Shown: positions 36,296-47,265, numbered from the stretch's first letter. The stretch is DNA of 64,000 bases from Alishewanella agri BL06 (GCF_000272005.1 NZ_AKKU01000011.1:1-64000), one strand, 5' to 3'. The notes: a model not told the origin generated them from the sequence alone. Program-made: numbers and translations.

Positions 36296-37420
36296 TTAAG
36301 AATCCGAGACTAAAGATTTATATAAATTCATGTATTTAACAACTACACTATCAAAGCTGTACTCATTTATCATTCTGGCTCTTGCCATACAACCTAACTC
36401 AATACGCTTCTCATGAGAATAATCCAACATTGTACTGAGTGCCTTTGCAATACTTTCTGGTTCAAAACCGTCGACAACGATACCTGTGCTACCTAGAATT
36501 CGCTCAGCATCACCTGCTCGTGTAGCAACACAGGGTATTTGATGCATCATTGCTTCCCCAAGCACATTAGGGAACCCCTCGGTTCTGGAATGTAAACAAA
36601 AAACATCCATAAGCGCATAGTGTCTGCCAACATTTGATTGCTCCCCGAGCAATATAAAATTTGAGGGAAAACCTGTAGACTCAATCAACTGAACAAGCTC
36701 AATATTTCCAGTATCATTCCCCCGACCAACCATAATAAACTTTAGATTACTATATCGTTCCAGCAACAAACCTGCAGCTTTAACAAAAAGATCCTGCCCT
36801 TTGTCTGAACTAAAGCGCCCAACAGAGCCGATAACTTTTTCGCCGGGTTTAATATTAAGCTCTGTTAAAAATTTTTTCCTATCTTCAAAATCTACAACAT
36901 TAGGTGGTATTGCAAATCCATTACCAATAACAACAAACTTACTTCTTGAATAACCCAACTGGCGGTGGAACTCCAAAGAAGCTTCAGCCACGCAGACAAT
37001 TCTTTTTGGTATTACGTAAGACAAGCCAGATAAAAAAAATCGGACAACAGCTGTCGCATAAGAGCCCTTTTTTAATCGGGTTGTTCGAATACTCCATATT
37101 ACATTTTTTATACCTGCCATCCTAGCTGCAATACCGCCAATCAGATCAGCATGATATAGCCATGTGTGAACTATATCAGGATCTTCTTCTCTAAAAAATT
37201 TTGATAATTTATATAGTACTATTGGAAGTCTAAACAAGTTATTCACGGGAAGGGAAATGACTTCGACACCGGATTTAATAAGCTCTTCACCCACAACTCC
37301 AATTTCGTTTAACACTATAACTTTAGCATTAACACGGTATTTATTGTTAAGGAGAAGTTTCTTTAAGGTGATCTCAGCTCCACCTAAATCAAGACTTGTA
37401 ATCACGTGATAAATCCGCAT
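36296..37420 (-). CDS. Glycosyltransferase family 4
   Basis: The protein has 374 aa, GT-B fold, with HVITSLDLGGAEITLKKLL at the N-terminus (typical of GT4 enzymes) and the donor-binding region VFCLHSRTEGFPNVLGEAMM at the C-terminal half, where the EX7E pair is E and E around GFPNVLGE. The sugar is unknown. It overlaps the wzy-like gene by 32 bp and is 1 bp from the next gene. Confidence 0.84.
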   Translation of the reverse strand: MRIYHVITSLDLGGAEITLKKLLLNNKYRVNAKVIVLNEIGVVGEELIKSGVEVISLPVNNLFRLPIVLYKLSKFFREEDPDIVHTWLYHADLIGGIAARMAGIKNVIWSIRTTRLKKGSYATAVVRFFLSGLSYVIPKRIVCVAEASLEFHRQLGYSRSKFVVIGNGFAIPPNVVDFEDRKKFLTELNIKPGEKVIGSVGRFSSDKGQDLFVKAAGLLLERYSNLKFIMVGRGNDTGNIELVQLIESTGFPSNFILLGEQSNVGRHYALMDVFCLHSRTEGFPNVLGEAMMHQIPCVATRAGDAERILGSTGIVVDGFEPESIAKALSTMLDYSHEKRIELGCMARARMINEYSFDSVVVKYMNLYKSLVSDS

Positions 37421-38687
37421 GGCGTTCTCTAGTTAAAAACTGGTTTACATAATAAAAACAGACTAGAAGTATAATAACTCTGCCTAGATAATTTTGATAA
37501 ATGAAAGGCTCTTTAACTTCCGAGAGGAACAAAAGAATGAGGAATAAATTCCAATAAAACTTACCAAAAAAAATTAATCTTGACACTTTAAAAAATAAAA
37601 AATAAAAGAATAAAAAATAAATCACAACAGATAAAATAATACCAACTGCCGATATAGACTTGAGATAACCTGAATCGCTTCGATAAAATTGACAATTTTC
37701 AAAGCATCCGAATCCAAAAAGCAAATATGCAGGATGTTCAGGAAAAACTAGCATTTCAAATAAATCGTTTGTTGATCCTGTTTCAAAGCCTTCACCCGAA
37801 AAAAAATTATAAAATAACTCTAAGGCAAATGGCAAAATCGACGACAATTCATTATAGAAAGCCGAAAAAGATGAAATAAGTACAAAACACAATATTATTA
37901 AAACCAGATAAAAACCTGTTCTAAATCTAAGCAGCTCTGCAATAAGCCAATATGAAAACATTACTAAACTTAAAATAAGCCCTGTCCGAGCCACGAAGAA
38001 CTGAGCAAATATGATAACTACAATATAAGCAAGACAAATGCTAGAGCTTAGTAATTTTGCTTTATTACAAATAATTGCGCACATGACCGAAAAAGCAAGA
38101 AAAATTGACAAACTTGCACCACCGGCAGCAGCGATACCTCTTAACCGCCAGTCAACATTCAAGTAATCAATGTTTGATCGTTCCTGATGGTAAAGAAACG
38201 ATTCTACAAACAATCTTAACTCAGAAATAAAAAAAGAAGCTATTATAATAATAGAATTGAATAATGCAATGTAAAGAACGATTTTAAAAATATTATTAAT
38301 ATCAAAAAACTGCTTAAGTAAAAAAACGCAAAAAACAAAGCAAAAAAGCGTACAAACCAAAATGTTAATCAAAATAATTGAAAAATAAAAAAGACCACCT
38401 GAAAGGCCAGCAACAATTTCAATAAAAGATGCATATATCAAAAAAAACAAAATAAAAAAAATTACAGTCAAAGATTCGCGAGAAACCAAAACATTACAAG
38501 ACGTAAGAGGGTATTTGATAAATGCTAAAAAAAACCCAAGAATCAGCGCAAAATAAGCAACAGGCAACCGAACCGAGTAAACACTAAATGTAGTATTAAG
38601 TATATAAAAAAGCAAAACAAAAAATACAATTACAGCACTAAACACCGCAGTAGAATCATTACTTTTAAGGCTGTTTATATATGGCAT
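37389..38687 (-). CDS. wzy: Putative O-antigen/exopolysaccharide polymerase Wzy
   Basis: The protein has 432 aa and is very hydrophobic, with about eleven or twelve membrane segments. It has a larger periplasmic loop around residues 285-325 (FFSGEGFETGSTNDLFEMLV, then GFGCFENCQFYRSDSGYLK). No other family motif is obvious, as usual for Wzy. The call rests on topology and on position between a glycosyltransferase and wzx. The gene is markedly AT-rich compared with the flanks, common for polymerase genes acquired by transfer. Confidence 0.7.
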   Translation of the reverse strand: MPYINSLKSNDSTAVFSAVIVFFVLLFYILNTTFSVYSVRLPVAYFALILGFFLAFIKYPLTSCNVLVSRESLTVIFFILFFLIYASFIEIVAGLSGGLFYFSIILINILVCTLFCFVFCVFLLKQFFDINNIFKIVLYIALFNSIIIIASFFISELRLFVESFLYHQERSNIDYLNVDWRLRGIAAAGGASLSIFLAFSVMCAIICNKAKLLSSSICLAYIVVIIFAQFFVARTGLILSLVMFSYWLIAELLRFRTGFYLVLIILCFVLISSFSAFYNELSSILPFALELFYNFFSGEGFETGSTNDLFEMLVFPEHPAYLLFGFGCFENCQFYRSDSGYLKSISAVGIILSVVIYFLFFYFLFFKVSRLIFFGKFYWNLFLILLFLSEVKEPFIYQNYLGRVIILLVCFYYVNQFLTRERHADLSRDYKS

Positions 38688-38887
38688 TACTCAACCAATC
38701 AGTTAATAAATCGAGAATATTTTAAGCTATAGAATAACGGTTAGTAAACAAAAAATTAAAAAATAAAATTCAAAATTTCAAATTGTTATGTGATAAATGC
38801 GATTAAGAATTTTAGAAAATTAGACAGACAAACCTTGCAAATGGAAAACCTTTTAACAGAGAAAGAAAAAGTAAATATAAAAAATAT
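38688..38887. other. AT-rich intergenic region between wzy and a GT2 gene
   Basis: 200 bp with very low G+C and no coding potential that I can support. It is the largest gap inside the minus-strand block downstream of wza. No hairpin with a T-run is evident. It may mark the junction of an inserted segment. Confidence 0.5.
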
Positions 38888-39799
38888 TCAATCATCATAT
38901 TCCAAACGGGGAACAATCAACTTTCGTGAACTAACAAATACTGAATAAACTCTTCTAGGGGACACTAAAGAAAAGCTTTTCAGACACAAGATAAAGAAAT
39001 CAAATGAACTTGACCTAAAATTCTTTATGTCATAAAAAAAATTAAGAAGCGAAAAAATAAATATTTCCTTCCGCTTCGACGGGAACATTTTTAAAAAAGT
39101 TAAAGCGTGCGCCGCATATAATTTCTTAATTTTAACGCTAGAACTTACTGTTATCGCACCTTTAGCAGACACTCTATACTCTATATACACTTTGTCGAGT
39201 ATCATTCCTTTACCTAAGGATAGATATTCCCATGTATAATACAAATCAAGTAATTTCAGACTACTATCCTTCGTTTTCCTACAGACTTTTCGATACATTA
39301 TACTGCTGTGGTTAGCAACTGCCCCTAGTTGCAAACTAGACTCAAAAGTTATAATACCATCTTCAAACATTGAATAATCATATTTCTCACCAGGGTAAAA
39401 ACCGCCAGAGTCGTTAAAGAAATTAGCTCTGGTCCAACACACACTGAAATCTGGGTTAGTGTCCATAAAGTCACTTTGGGCTTGCAGTTTTCCGGGTAAC
39501 CAACGATCATCTCCATCAAGATGACACACATATTCTCCCGTTGCTAGATTATGAGTCTCTATAAAATTTTTAAAGGCACCAATGTTATTTTCCCTGGGCA
39601 CTAGCTTCAAAAAACTATATTTCTTCGTGTAGTGCTCTATAATTTTAGCAGTGCCATCAGTAGAGCAATCATCGCTAATAATGACTTCAAAATCGAAATT
39701 AGTCTTTTGTGAAACAACACTGTCTAAACATTCCGCAATATACTGAGATTGATTATAAGTTACGATACAAACCGAAACCTTAGGCTTAAAACTACTCAT
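38888..39799 (-). CDS. Glycosyltransferase family 2
   Basis: The protein has 303 aa, GT-A fold. The start VSVCIVTYNQSQYIAECLDS, the nucleotide-binding IISDDCSTDGT and the metal-binding HLDGDDRWLP (DXD-like) are clear. It should transfer a sugar from a nucleotide donor to the growing repeat unit in the cytoplasm. The first residues overlap the end of wzx by 8 bp. The C-terminal third is AT-rich and Lys/Phe/Ser-rich, like wzy. Confidence 0.85.
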   Translation of the reverse strand: MSSFKPKVSVCIVTYNQSQYIAECLDSVVSQKTNFDFEVIISDDCSTDGTAKIIEHYTKKYSFLKLVPRENNIGAFKNFIETHNLATGEYVCHLDGDDRWLPGKLQAQSDFMDTNPDFSVCWTRANFFNDSGGFYPGEKYDYSMFEDGIITFESSLQLGAVANHSSIMYRKVCRKTKDSSLKLLDLYYTWEYLSLGKGMILDKVYIEYRVSAKGAITVSSSVKIKKLYAAHALTFLKMFPSKRKEIFIFSLLNFFYDIKNFRSSSFDFFILCLKSFSLVSPRRVYSVFVSSRKLIVPRLEYDD

Positions 39800-41306
39800 T
39801 AATACCTACAATAGCTTTCAACTTCCTTCTAAACTCGTTTAAACTCAACGCTGTTAGAAAGAAAATGGTTATCGATATAAGACTCAATTCAATGAACATT
39901 GTTGTCCTTGATTCGCTATTCGCCGAAAATGTAAATAACAACGCCAAGGCAGCTGGGACAGCTAATACTTTAAAGACATCGAAAGCCAGCCATGAGAAAT
40001 GGAATTTTTCCAAATATTTGTTATGAACAATGCCAGTCCAAAAAAGAAAATACACTGCATTTGTAATTACCCATGCAATGCCAGCACCAGTCATACCAAA
40101 GTTTTTTGTAAAGAAATATAACAGCGGCAGCAAACAGCTAACAAATAGTAAACTTCCCAGAACATGTAACTTGAGATTCCCTAACGCATATTGTAGATAA
40201 TATGGGAAAGCGGCTATTACTAGCATTAAATATCCAGCAGCATACAATTTAAGCGTTGAAGACGCCGTCGTTGCAATATGTAAATCTGCAGTCCATACAA
40301 AAAGAATTTTTTCTGCAAAAGCAATTAATATAATACCTGAGCAACCCGCTAACAGGCAAACAAGGCGTGTTGCGGAGCTATAAATTTTTAGCAATTCGTC
40401 TCTTTTACCTTCGGCTTCGAGTCTTGCCATTCTCGGCATTATCGCACCACTAATGGGTCCTGCAATCATCATTATTCCGTTAGCGACAAGAACAGCAAGC
40501 GTAAAATAGCCATAGTGCTCAAGTGTCAATAGTTTTGACATAATAAGCTTGTCGGTTTGGGTGACGATCACCCACAAGCCTGAGGTTAGGGCAATACTCA
40601 TCGAAAATGAAATAATCGGTGCTAGAGGCTTTAGAGACCAAGAAAGACTTTCTGATAATTTTTTGGGCAACCTGGGAGTTTGCGATAATGCTTTTAAAAG
40701 TAGTGCAACAAATTCTGTTATCGCTACTAGCAATTGATATGCAAAGAAAACTGTAACATTCGCACCAAAAAACCACATTACTGGAAATACTAATAGAAAT
40801 CTCATTGTGGCGATAATAATATTAAAGCCGCCAAGCCAGACTAGTAGCTCTCCGCCTATTACCACACCTCTGTATAATCCCGTCATCCATCTCAAAGCAG
40901 TACAAACCGCCATAATCTTTATGGCAATGACAACTTCGGAAGGATTGAGATTCTCGATACTTAGCCAATTACTGGCAATACTCTCTGATAGATAGTAAAG
41001 TGCCCCGCCCCCCAACACCGCTATCGATGAGAAAATCAGATTCATTGTCCGAAACAACTGAGTGTAAATTAATTCACTTAGAACTCCCGCGCGATATCTT
41101 GCTGTCTCACGGCTTATTGTTGGGGTGAGCCCTAGATCAAGAAGGCCAAAAATCGCCTGCAGCATCGCAAAGAAACCGATAAGGCCATAAGCTTCAGCAC
41201 CGAGCCACGTTATGTAAAAAGGTAATATCATTATCCCCAGCAAAACAACATATGCCTGACTGATATATGACACAAATATATTTTTATTTAGAGATATTGA
41301 TTTCAA
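39792..41306 (-). CDS. wzx: Wzx flippase (polysaccharide transport protein)
   Basis: The protein has 504 aa and about fourteen membrane helices. The start (NKNIFVSYISQAYVVLLGIMILPFYITWLGAEAYG, here shortened in meaning to a typical MATE/PST-type N-terminus) and the later TGLWVIVTQTDKLIMSK fit RfbX/Wzx proteins. It should flip undecaprenyl-linked repeat units across the inner membrane. Position between a transferase and the sugar-acetyltransferase gene, with wzy nearby, supports a Wzx/Wzy-dependent pathway. Confidence 0.85.
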   Translation of the reverse strand: MKSISLNKNIFVSYISQAYVVLLGIMILPFYITWLGAEAYGLIGFFAMLQAIFGLLDLGLTPTISRETARYRAGVLSELIYTQLFRTMNLIFSSIAVLGGGALYYLSESIASNWLSIENLNPSEVVIAIKIMAVCTALRWMTGLYRGVVIGGELLVWLGGFNIIIATMRFLLVFPVMWFFGANVTVFFAYQLLVAITEFVALLLKALSQTPRLPKKLSESLSWSLKPLAPIISFSMSIALTSGLWVIVTQTDKLIMSKLLTLEHYGYFTLAVLVANGIMMIAGPISGAIMPRMARLEAEGKRDELLKIYSSATRLVCLLAGCSGIILIAFAEKILFVWTADLHIATTASSTLKLYAAGYLMLVIAAFPYYLQYALGNLKLHVLGSLLFVSCLLPLLYFFTKNFGMTGAGIAWVITNAVYFLFWTGIVHNKYLEKFHFSWLAFDVFKVLAVPAALALLFTFSANSESRTTMFIELSLISITIFFLTALSLNEFRRKLKAIVGINE

Positions 41307-41358
41307 GAATTTATACTAGTTAGGTTACTGTGCTTTACATGCAAAGTTACTTCAAAAT

Positions 41359-41928
41359 TTATTGACAAAGTAAGTCGACAAATAACTTTTCAAGCTCGAG
41401 TAAATTTTTTTTTCTTTCTTTAATATATTTTAAAGGTGTACCTGCAAATATCGACCATGGTTTACAATGACCTTTTACGACACTTAGAGCGCCAATTGCA
41501 ACGCCATCTGCTAATGTAGAGCCAGGCAAAATCACACTGCCACACCCAACAATTACGTGTCTTTCTAACGTAACGGCTTCATTTTCGACATTCTTGTATT
41601 TGTCAGGAATACATGGATTTGTCATAGTTTCGCCTGAGTAATCATCACTAGAGCTATATATCGAAACTCGTGAAGATAGATTAGCGAAATCTTTAATCAC
41701 TATTGGCGCTTTGCCAATTAAACTGGTGTAAACAGCAATATGAATATGACTGCCTATGTCTACTCCGCCATCCCCTGCAGATATGACAACAAAATCATCG
41801 ATTCTTACATTGTCGCCAATGGAGACATTCTTAGCATTAAAAATGCTCGCCTTCGTAGAAATACGGACATTCTTACCGACTTTTCTGAAGCCTAACTCTT
41901 TTAGCTCGTTATCAGATAGAATCGGCAT
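41359..41928 (-). CDS. Left-handed beta-helix acetyltransferase, probably for a dTDP-amino sugar
   Basis: The protein has 189 aa with hexapeptide-type repeats (VSIGDNVRIDDFVVIS, then VDIGSHIHIAVYTSLIG and HVIVGCGSVILPGSTLADGV) forming a left-handed beta helix. It should transfer an acetyl group from acetyl-CoA. It overlaps the aminotransferase gene by 17 bp, which suggests N-acetylation of the 4-amino (or 3-amino) dTDP-sugar that the aminotransferase makes. O-acetylation of the glycan is an alternative. Confidence 0.78.
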   Translation of the reverse strand: MPILSDNELKELGFRKVGKNVRISTKASIFNAKNVSIGDNVRIDDFVVISAGDGGVDIGSHIHIAVYTSLIGKAPIVIKDFANLSSRVSIYSSSDDYSGETMTNPCIPDKYKNVENEAVTLERHVIVGCGSVILPGSTLADGVAIGALSVVKGHCKPWSIFAGTPLKYIKERKKNLLELEKLFVDLLCQ

Positions 41929-43009
41929 ACAAAGCCTTCTTTACACCTGTAACCACTGCATGGACTTCATTATCGTTCATGTCAAAATATAAAGGTAAGC
42001 ACAATGTACGCTCTGCATAGCTTTCTGAAACTTCACATCTCGCAAACTTCTGCATTCTATAATGTTCAATCGTATTGATAGAAGGGTTGAAGTAACGTCT
42101 TGCTATAATTCCGCTATCGGCCAAACCTTTTAAAACGGCTGTACATTCTTCTTTACTTGAGAACGTAACCGGCATGTATGCACCATTCAACGTTGACTGA
42201 TTATGCCAACTTGGCTGGGTGACAATATCCTTTAATTGTGCACAGTACTCAACAAAGAGTGCTTTTCTATGAGAGATTATGTTGTCAATGTCATCAAGAA
42301 CTGCTAGCCCCATAGCAGCATGAACCTCACTCATTTTGGTATTTATACCGCTATCATTTATGTTCATGGTTTTTGTATCAATACCAAAGTTGGTCATCAA
42401 CAACGCTCGTTCATAGTCGTCACTGTTCTTAAAAATTACAGCGCCTCCTTCAACGGTGTGAAAAACTTTTGTTGCATGAAAACTGAGTGTTGACGCATCG
42501 CCATAATTAAGTACGCTGGTACCATTGACATTAACGCCGAATGCATGAGCTGCGTCATAAATGACTTTGAGATCTTTCTTTGCACTGAGCGCCTGAAAAG
42601 CATCAACATCGCAGGGGTTACCATATACATGCACCGGTACTATTGCGGTCGTATAATCATCAATAGCTTTTTCGGCATGATGAGGACACAAGTTGTAACT
42701 TTCTGCGTTTATATCAGCAAAATTTGGTGCAATGCCTTCCCATGCAAGACTGCTACTCGTTGCAATAAAAGTGAAAGGTGTCGTAACTGCATTCCCTTTA
42801 AGATTAAATACCTTATAAGCTAGCTGCATAGCGAGAGTACCATTCGCCACCAGAAGTAGATTTTTCACCCCTAAGTATTCTTCAAGTCTAACCTTAAGTT
42901 CTTGTACAAGAGGTCCATTATTTGTTAGCCAAGCTCTCTGATATACGCGCTCAAGATAATGTGTATATTTATCAAATGCCGGGAGGTAGGGTTTGTTGAC
43001 AGGTATCAT
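41912..43009 (-). CDS. DegT/DnrJ-type sugar aminotransferase (VioA-like)
   Basis: The protein has 365 aa, PLP-dependent. The internal aldimine lysine is K181 in [15 protein letters not shown], and the PLP-holding Asp is D152 in IYDAAHAFG. Together with RmlA and RmlB immediately upstream, and with no ketoisomerase gene near, the likely substrate is dTDP-4-keto-6-deoxyglucose, giving dTDP-4-amino-4,6-dideoxyglucose (VioA reaction). FdtB or QdtB (3-amino products) would need an isomerase. It overlaps rmlA by 4 bp. Confidence 0.82.
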   Translation of the reverse strand: MIPVNKPYLPAFDKYTHYLERVYQRAWLTNNGPLVQELKVRLEEYLGVKNLLLVANGTLAMQLAYKVFNLKGNAVTTPFTFIATSSSLAWEGIAPNFADINAESYNLCPHHAEKAIDDYTTAIVPVHVYGNPCDVDAFQALSAKKDLKVIYDAAHAFGVNVNGTSVLNYGDASTLSFHATKVFHTVEGGAVIFKNSDDYERALLMTNFGIDTKTMNINDSGINTKMSEVHAAMGLAVLDDIDNIISHRKALFVEYCAQLKDIVTQPSWHNQSTLNGAYMPVTFSSKEECTAVLKGLADSGIIARRYFNPSINTIEHYRMQKFARCEVSESYAERTLCLPLYFDMNDNEVHAVVTGVKKALYADSI

Positions 43010-43875
43010 TTTGTTTTAACTAACTCCGCTAAATATTGTCCATAACTGTTTTTTGCCATAGTACTTGATATCCGAACAATATCATCTGCAGTTAGCCAGC
43101 CATTCAGATATGCTATCTCTTCAAGAACTGCAACTTTGAAACCCTGTCTATGCTCTATTGTTTGCACGAAGGATGAAGCTTCCAGTAGGCTGTCATAGGT
43201 ACCGGTATCTAACCAGGCAAACCCTCGACCCAACATCTCAACATTTAGAGAGCCTTGCTTTAAATATTCTCTATTCACGCAGGTTATCTCTAGCTCGCCT
43301 CGAGCTGAGGGCGATATACTCTTTGCAATATCAATTACCGTATTGTCGTAAAAATATAGACCGGTAACAGCATAATTAGACTTGGGTTTTACCGGTTTTT
43401 CTTCTATGGATATGGCTTTTTTGTTGTCATCGAATTCAACAACTCCAAAACGTTCGGGGTCACGAACCTGATATCCAAAGACCGTAGCGCCTGTTGTACG
43501 GGATGACGCTTGTTTTAACTTGGGGCTAAAACCCTGACCATAGAAAATGTTATCGCCAAGAACTAAACAAACACTGTCGTTACCAATAAACCGCTCCCCT
43601 ATTAAGAAAGCTTGGGCGAGGCCATCGGGGCTTGGCTGAATTGCATAACTTAGATTTATACCAAAATCACTCCCATCCCCCAACAAACGCTGAAAACCTG
43701 GTTGGTCCTCGGGTGTAGTAATGATGAGAATATCTCGAATGCCAGCTAGCATTAATACTGACAATGGATAATAGATCATTGGTTTATCATAAACAGGTAA
43801 TAGCTGTTTAGAAACGCCTCTCGTTATAGGATAAAGCCGGGTACCAGAGCCTCCGGCTAGTACAATACCTTTCAT
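43006..43875 (-). CDS. rmlA: Glucose-1-phosphate thymidylyltransferase RmlA
   Basis: The protein has 289 aa. It makes dTDP-glucose from dTTP and glucose-1-phosphate. The signature [22 protein letters not shown] (N-terminal loop, here cited as positions 3-24), [11 protein letters not shown] and LGDNIFYG are intact; [16 protein letters not shown] is near the C-terminus. It is the only rmlA in the window and would have to feed both the amino-sugar route here and the rhamnose genes at 53-56 kb. Confidence 0.94.
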   Translation of the reverse strand: MKGIVLAGGSGTRLYPITRGVSKQLLPVYDKPMIYYPLSVLMLAGIRDILIITTPEDQPGFQRLLGDGSDFGINLSYAIQPSPDGLAQAFLIGERFIGNDSVCLVLGDNIFYGQGFSPKLKQASSRTTGATVFGYQVRDPERFGVVEFDDNKKAISIEEKPVKPKSNYAVTGLYFYDNTVIDIAKSISPSARGELEITCVNREYLKQGSLNVEMLGRGFAWLDTGTYDSLLEASSFVQTIEHRQGFKVAVLEEIAYLNGWLTADDIVRISSTMAKNSYGQYLAELVKTK

Positions 43876-43878
43876 ACG

Positions 43879-44949
43879 CTAAATTCCCTTCCCTAAGCGC
43901 TCTAATTTATAACTACCATCCAGGACAGATTGCCACCAACTTTTATTATCCAAGTACCATTTTACTGTCTTCCTCAACCCTGTTTCAAACGTCTCTTCCG
44001 GTCTCCAGCCAAGTTCTCGCTCAATTTTACTCGCATCTATAGCGTAGCGCAGGTCATGCCCCGGTCGATCTTTCACGTGAGTAATTAAACTCTCGTAGCT
44101 TGGAATATTCAGTGTTGAATGTTGAACGGGTAATAGCTCTTCCAAAATTTTACAGATGGTCTTAACAACCTCAATGTTCTGTTTTTCGTTATGGCCACCA
44201 ATATTATAAGTCTCACCAACTGTACCCTCTGTAACAACCTTATAGAGTGCACGAGCATGGTCGTCTACATACAGCCAATCGCGGACCTGATTCCCCTCTC
44301 CATACACTGGCAATGGCTTCCCGGCTAATGCATTTAGAATAATTAATGGAATCAGTTTTTCTGGGAAATGGTAAGGACCATAGTTATTTGAACAATTAGT
44401 TACAATAACAGGCAAGCCATAAGTACGGCACCAGGCGCGTACTAAATGATCTGAGCTGGCTTTACTGGCAGAATAAGGACTGCTGGGCGCATAAGGAGTA
44501 GACTCAGTAAACAAATCATCTGTACCGTGTAAATCGCCATACACTTCATCCGTAGAGATATGATGAAATCTGAATGACTGTTTGCGTTCGTCTGGTAAGG
44601 CTCTCCAATAATTTCGAGATGCTTCCAACAGTGTATAAGTGCCAATAATATTGGTTTCAATGAAAGCCGCAGGACCATCAATAGACCTATCCACATGACT
44701 CTCGGCCGCTAAATGCATTATGGCATCAGGTTGATGTTTAGCAAACAGTGAGTCCATTGCCTCCGCATTGCAAATATCAGCTTTTTCGAAAACATATCGC
44801 TCATCATGTGCTACGTCGGCAACCGAATTGAGATTGCCCGCATAGGTCAATTTATCAACGTTCACTACCGAGTTGTTGGTATTTTTAATTATGTGACGTA
44901 CAACGGCTGAACCAATAAATCCCGCACCGCCTGTTACTAACAATTTCAT
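43879..44949 (-). CDS. rmlB: dTDP-glucose 4,6-dehydratase RmlB, first copy
   Basis: The protein has 356 aa. It forms dTDP-4-keto-6-deoxyglucose. NAD-binding [16 protein letters not shown], the catalytic [11 protein letters not shown] and [13 protein letters not shown] are intact, with [14 protein letters not shown] after it. Near residue 280 the protein has an extra stretch [17 protein letters not shown] where E. coli homologues have a shorter segment; its first residues are coded by heptamer repeat sequence (44113-44126). The second copy (53902-54924) has a related insertion at the same place. Confidence 0.93.
   Translation of the reverse strand: MKLLVTGGAGFIGSAVVRHIIKNTNNSVVNVDKLTYAGNLNSVADVAHDERYVFEKADICNAEAMDSLFAKHQPDAIMHLAAESHVDRSIDGPAAFIETNIIGTYTLLEASRNYWRALPDERKQSFRFHHISTDEVYGDLHGTDDLFTESTPYAPSSPYSASKASSDHLVRAWCRTYGLPVIVTNCSNNYGPYHFPEKLIPLIILNALAGKPLPVYGEGNQVRDWLYVDDHARALYKVVTEGTVGETYNIGGHNEKQNIEVVKTICKILEELLPVQHSTLNIPSYESLITHVKDRPGHDLRYAIDASKIERELGWRPEETFETGLRKTVKWYLDNKSWWQSVLDGSYKLERLGKGI
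44113..44126. repeat. Heptamer repeat (TGTTGAA x2) inside rmlB
   Basis: Two perfect copies, in the coding strand TTCAACA, read in frame as part of QHSTL. The orientation relative to the gene is opposite to that of the intergenic arrays. It lies at the position that is also repeat-containing in the second rmlB. Confidence 0.8.
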
Positions 44950-44950
44950 C

Positions 44951-45973
44951 TTATTTACTCATAAAATTTATGTACCACGGCATTGCAGCCGTAATACCGT
45001 GCTTAATGACATGAGTCGGCTCAAACTGCAGGAGCATTTTAGCCTTGCTGACATCTGCTTGAGAATGTCGTACATCGCCAGCACGAAACTCTCGATAAAC
45101 CGGAGACTTAGAAACAACAATACCGTTGGTTTCTAATGCTTGTTTTATCGAACGGAACAAATCATTTAGTGTTGTTCTGTCACCTACTGCAACGTTATAC
45201 ACTTGATCTTTTGCATTATCAGGAGCTGTTGCTGCCAAAATATTGGCTTGAACTGTGTTTTCGATAAAACAGAAATCGCGACTGGTTTCGCCATCGCCAT
45301 TTATGTAGACATCATCGCCGTTAATCATTGCAGCTGTCCATTTGGGGATTACCGCTGCATAAGCACCATTTGGATCTTGCCGCTTACCAAATACATTAAA
45401 ATACCGAAGACCTATACATTTAAACCCATAGCTGCGAGCAAAAACGTTTGCATAAAGTTCGTTTACATACTTGGTAACCGCATAGGGCGACAGCGGATTA
45501 CCGATATTCTCTTCTACCTTAGGAAGTGCTGGATGGTCCCCATAAGTTGAGCTACTGGCTGCATAGGTAAAACTTTTCACAGCTGCATCTCGAGCAGCAA
45601 CAAGAATATTTAAGAAGCCGGTAATGTTAGCAGCATTTGATGTAATAGGGTCGGCAATGGATCGTGGAACAGAACCTAATGCAGCTTGATGTAATACGTA
45701 ATCAACGCCTTCGACCGCTTTCTGGCAATCTTCAAGATTACGAATATCACCTTTAATAAAGCTAAAACGAGACCACTGCTCCGTGCTGACCAAGCTTTTA
45801 ACTTCATCCAGGTTGTGCTGATAACCTGTAGCAAAGTTGTCTAAACCAACAACTTTCTGATTTAATTTCAATAGAGTTTCAAGAAGATTTGACCCTATAA
45901 AGCCTGCTACACCAGTAATTAGCCAGACTTTAGGAGCCCCAAGCAGCTGCTGCTTAATTTTATCGTAATACAT
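44951..45973 (-). CDS. wbpP: UDP-GlcNAc/GlcNAcA C4-epimerase (WbpP/TviC-like)
   Basis: The protein has 340 aa. It starts with an extra N-terminal stretch before the Rossmann motif [17 protein letters not shown], as in WbpP and Tvi[13 protein letters not shown], the Ser in AASSSTYGD and catalytic YAVTK are present, followed by [13 protein letters not shown]. It should interconvert UDP-GlcNAc(A) and UDP-GalNAc(A). It sits next to the WbpO/TviB-like dehydrogenase, the same pairing as in P. aeruginosa O6 and in the Vi antigen locus. Confidence 0.88.
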   Translation of the reverse strand: MYYDKIKQQLLGAPKVWLITGVAGFIGSNLLETLLKLNQKVVGLDNFATGYQHNLDEVKSLVSTEQWSRFSFIKGDIRNLEDCQKAVEGVDYVLHQAALGSVPRSIADPITSNAANITGFLNILVAARDAAVKSFTYAASSSTYGDHPALPKVEENIGNPLSPYAVTKYVNELYANVFARSYGFKCIGLRYFNVFGKRQDPNGAYAAVIPKWTAAMINGDDVYINGDGETSRDFCFIENTVQANILAATAPDNAKDQVYNVAVGDRTTLNDLFRSIKQALETNGIVVSKSPVYREFRAGDVRHSQADVSKAKMLLQFEPTHVIKHGITAAMPWYINFMSK

Positions 45974-45987
45974 GAACCAATAACCCT

Positions 45988-47265
45988 TTAAAGACGCATA
46001 TCAACTGACTCTGCCGGTAAAACATACTTCAAATCATAAAGTACACTCTCCTTCTTAGTCAGCGCTTTGATACCAGCAGCACCCATTTCGCGAAACTCTT
46101 TATGCCCTACAGCCAGTATTACTGCGTCGTATGCCCCGGTCTCTGGCCGATTAAGCGGTGTGATACCATATTCATGCATGGCTTCCTCGCTATTTACCCA
46201 AGGGTCAAAGACGTCAGCATCAACGCCAAAGTCTTTTAGCTCAGCCAGAATATCAACCACCTTAGTGTTTCGAATATCTGGGCAGTTTTCTTTAAAAGTT
46301 AAACCCATCACCAGTACTTTAGCACCTGCAACGTGAATACGACGCTTAATCATTGCTTTAACCAGCTCACCAACGACATAACGGCCCATACTGTCATTAA
46401 TACGGCGACCGGCAAGGATGACTTCAGGGTGGTAGCCTATCGCTTGAGCTTTATGAGTTAAATAATATGGGTCCACGCCTATACAATGTCCACCAACTAA
46501 GCCCGGGCGAAAGGGCAGGAAATTCCATTTAGTACCCGCGGCTAATAAAACCTCTTCAGTATCAATTCCAAGCTTGTTGAAAATAACTGCCAGTTCGTTT
46601 ATCAGGGCAATATTTAAATCACGCTGGGTATTTTCAATAACTTTGGCAGCCTCCGCCACTCGAATAGAGCTGGCTTTATAGGTGCCTGCCGTAATGATGC
46701 TGCGGTAAAGGTTATCTACCAACTCTGCAATTTCAGGAGTTGAACCTGACGTCACCTTTTTAATAGTAGTAACACGATGTTCTTTGTCACCCGGGTTTAT
46801 CCGCTCAGGGCTGTAACCTGCAAAAAAATCCACGTTATATTTTAGGCCTGATACCCGCTCTATGACAGGAATACAATCTTCTTCAGTGGCACCGGGATAA
46901 ACTGTAGATTCATAGATAACCACATCGCCAGGTTTAATAACCTCACCTAAGGTTTCCGACGCCTTTACCAATGGAGTCAAATCAGGTTGACGATGTTCAT
47001 CTATCGGCGTTGGTACCGTAACAATAAAAATATTAGCACGGCGTAAATCAGATATTTCGTTGCTGTAGCTCAGCCTGCTTGCTAAAGCGAGTTCGCCTCT
47101 ACTCACTTCTAAGGTATGATCCTCGCCCCGCTTCAACTCACTGATGCGAGCCTGGTTAATATCAAAACCCAAAGTTTGATAGTGCTTACCAAATTCAACC
47201 GCAAGCGGTAAACCAACATAACCCAAGCCAATAATGGCGATATGTGCATCATTCAATTTCAACAT
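45988..47265 (-). CDS. wbpO: UDP-N-acetyl-hexosamine 6-dehydrogenase (WbpO/TviB-like)
   Basis: The protein has 425 aa. NAD-binding [38 protein letters not shown] and the catalytic Cys in [13 protein letters not shown] are present, with [15 protein letters not shown] in the C-terminal domain. It should oxidise UDP-GlcNAc or UDP-GalNAc to the corresponding uronic acid, which WbpP then epimerises. It lies 18 bp downstream of wzz. Confidence 0.9.
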   Translation of the reverse strand: MLKLNDAHIAIIGLGYVGLPLAVEFGKHYQTLGFDINQARISELKRGEDHTLEVSRGELALASRLSYSNEISDLRRANIFIVTVPTPIDEHRQPDLTPLVKASETLGEVIKPGDVVIYESTVYPGATEEDCIPVIERVSGLKYNVDFFAGYSPERINPGDKEHRVTTIKKVTSGSTPEIAELVDNLYRSIITAGTYKASSIRVAEAAKVIENTQRDLNIALINELAVIFNKLGIDTEEVLLAAGTKWNFLPFRPGLVGGHCIGVDPYYLTHKAQAIGYHPEVILAGRRINDSMGRYVVGELVKAMIKRRIHVAGAKVLVMGLTFKENCPDIRNTKVVDILAELKDFGVDADVFDPWVNSEEAMHEYGITPLNRPETGAYDAVILAVGHKEFREMGAAGIKALTKKESVLYDLKYVLPAESVDMRL

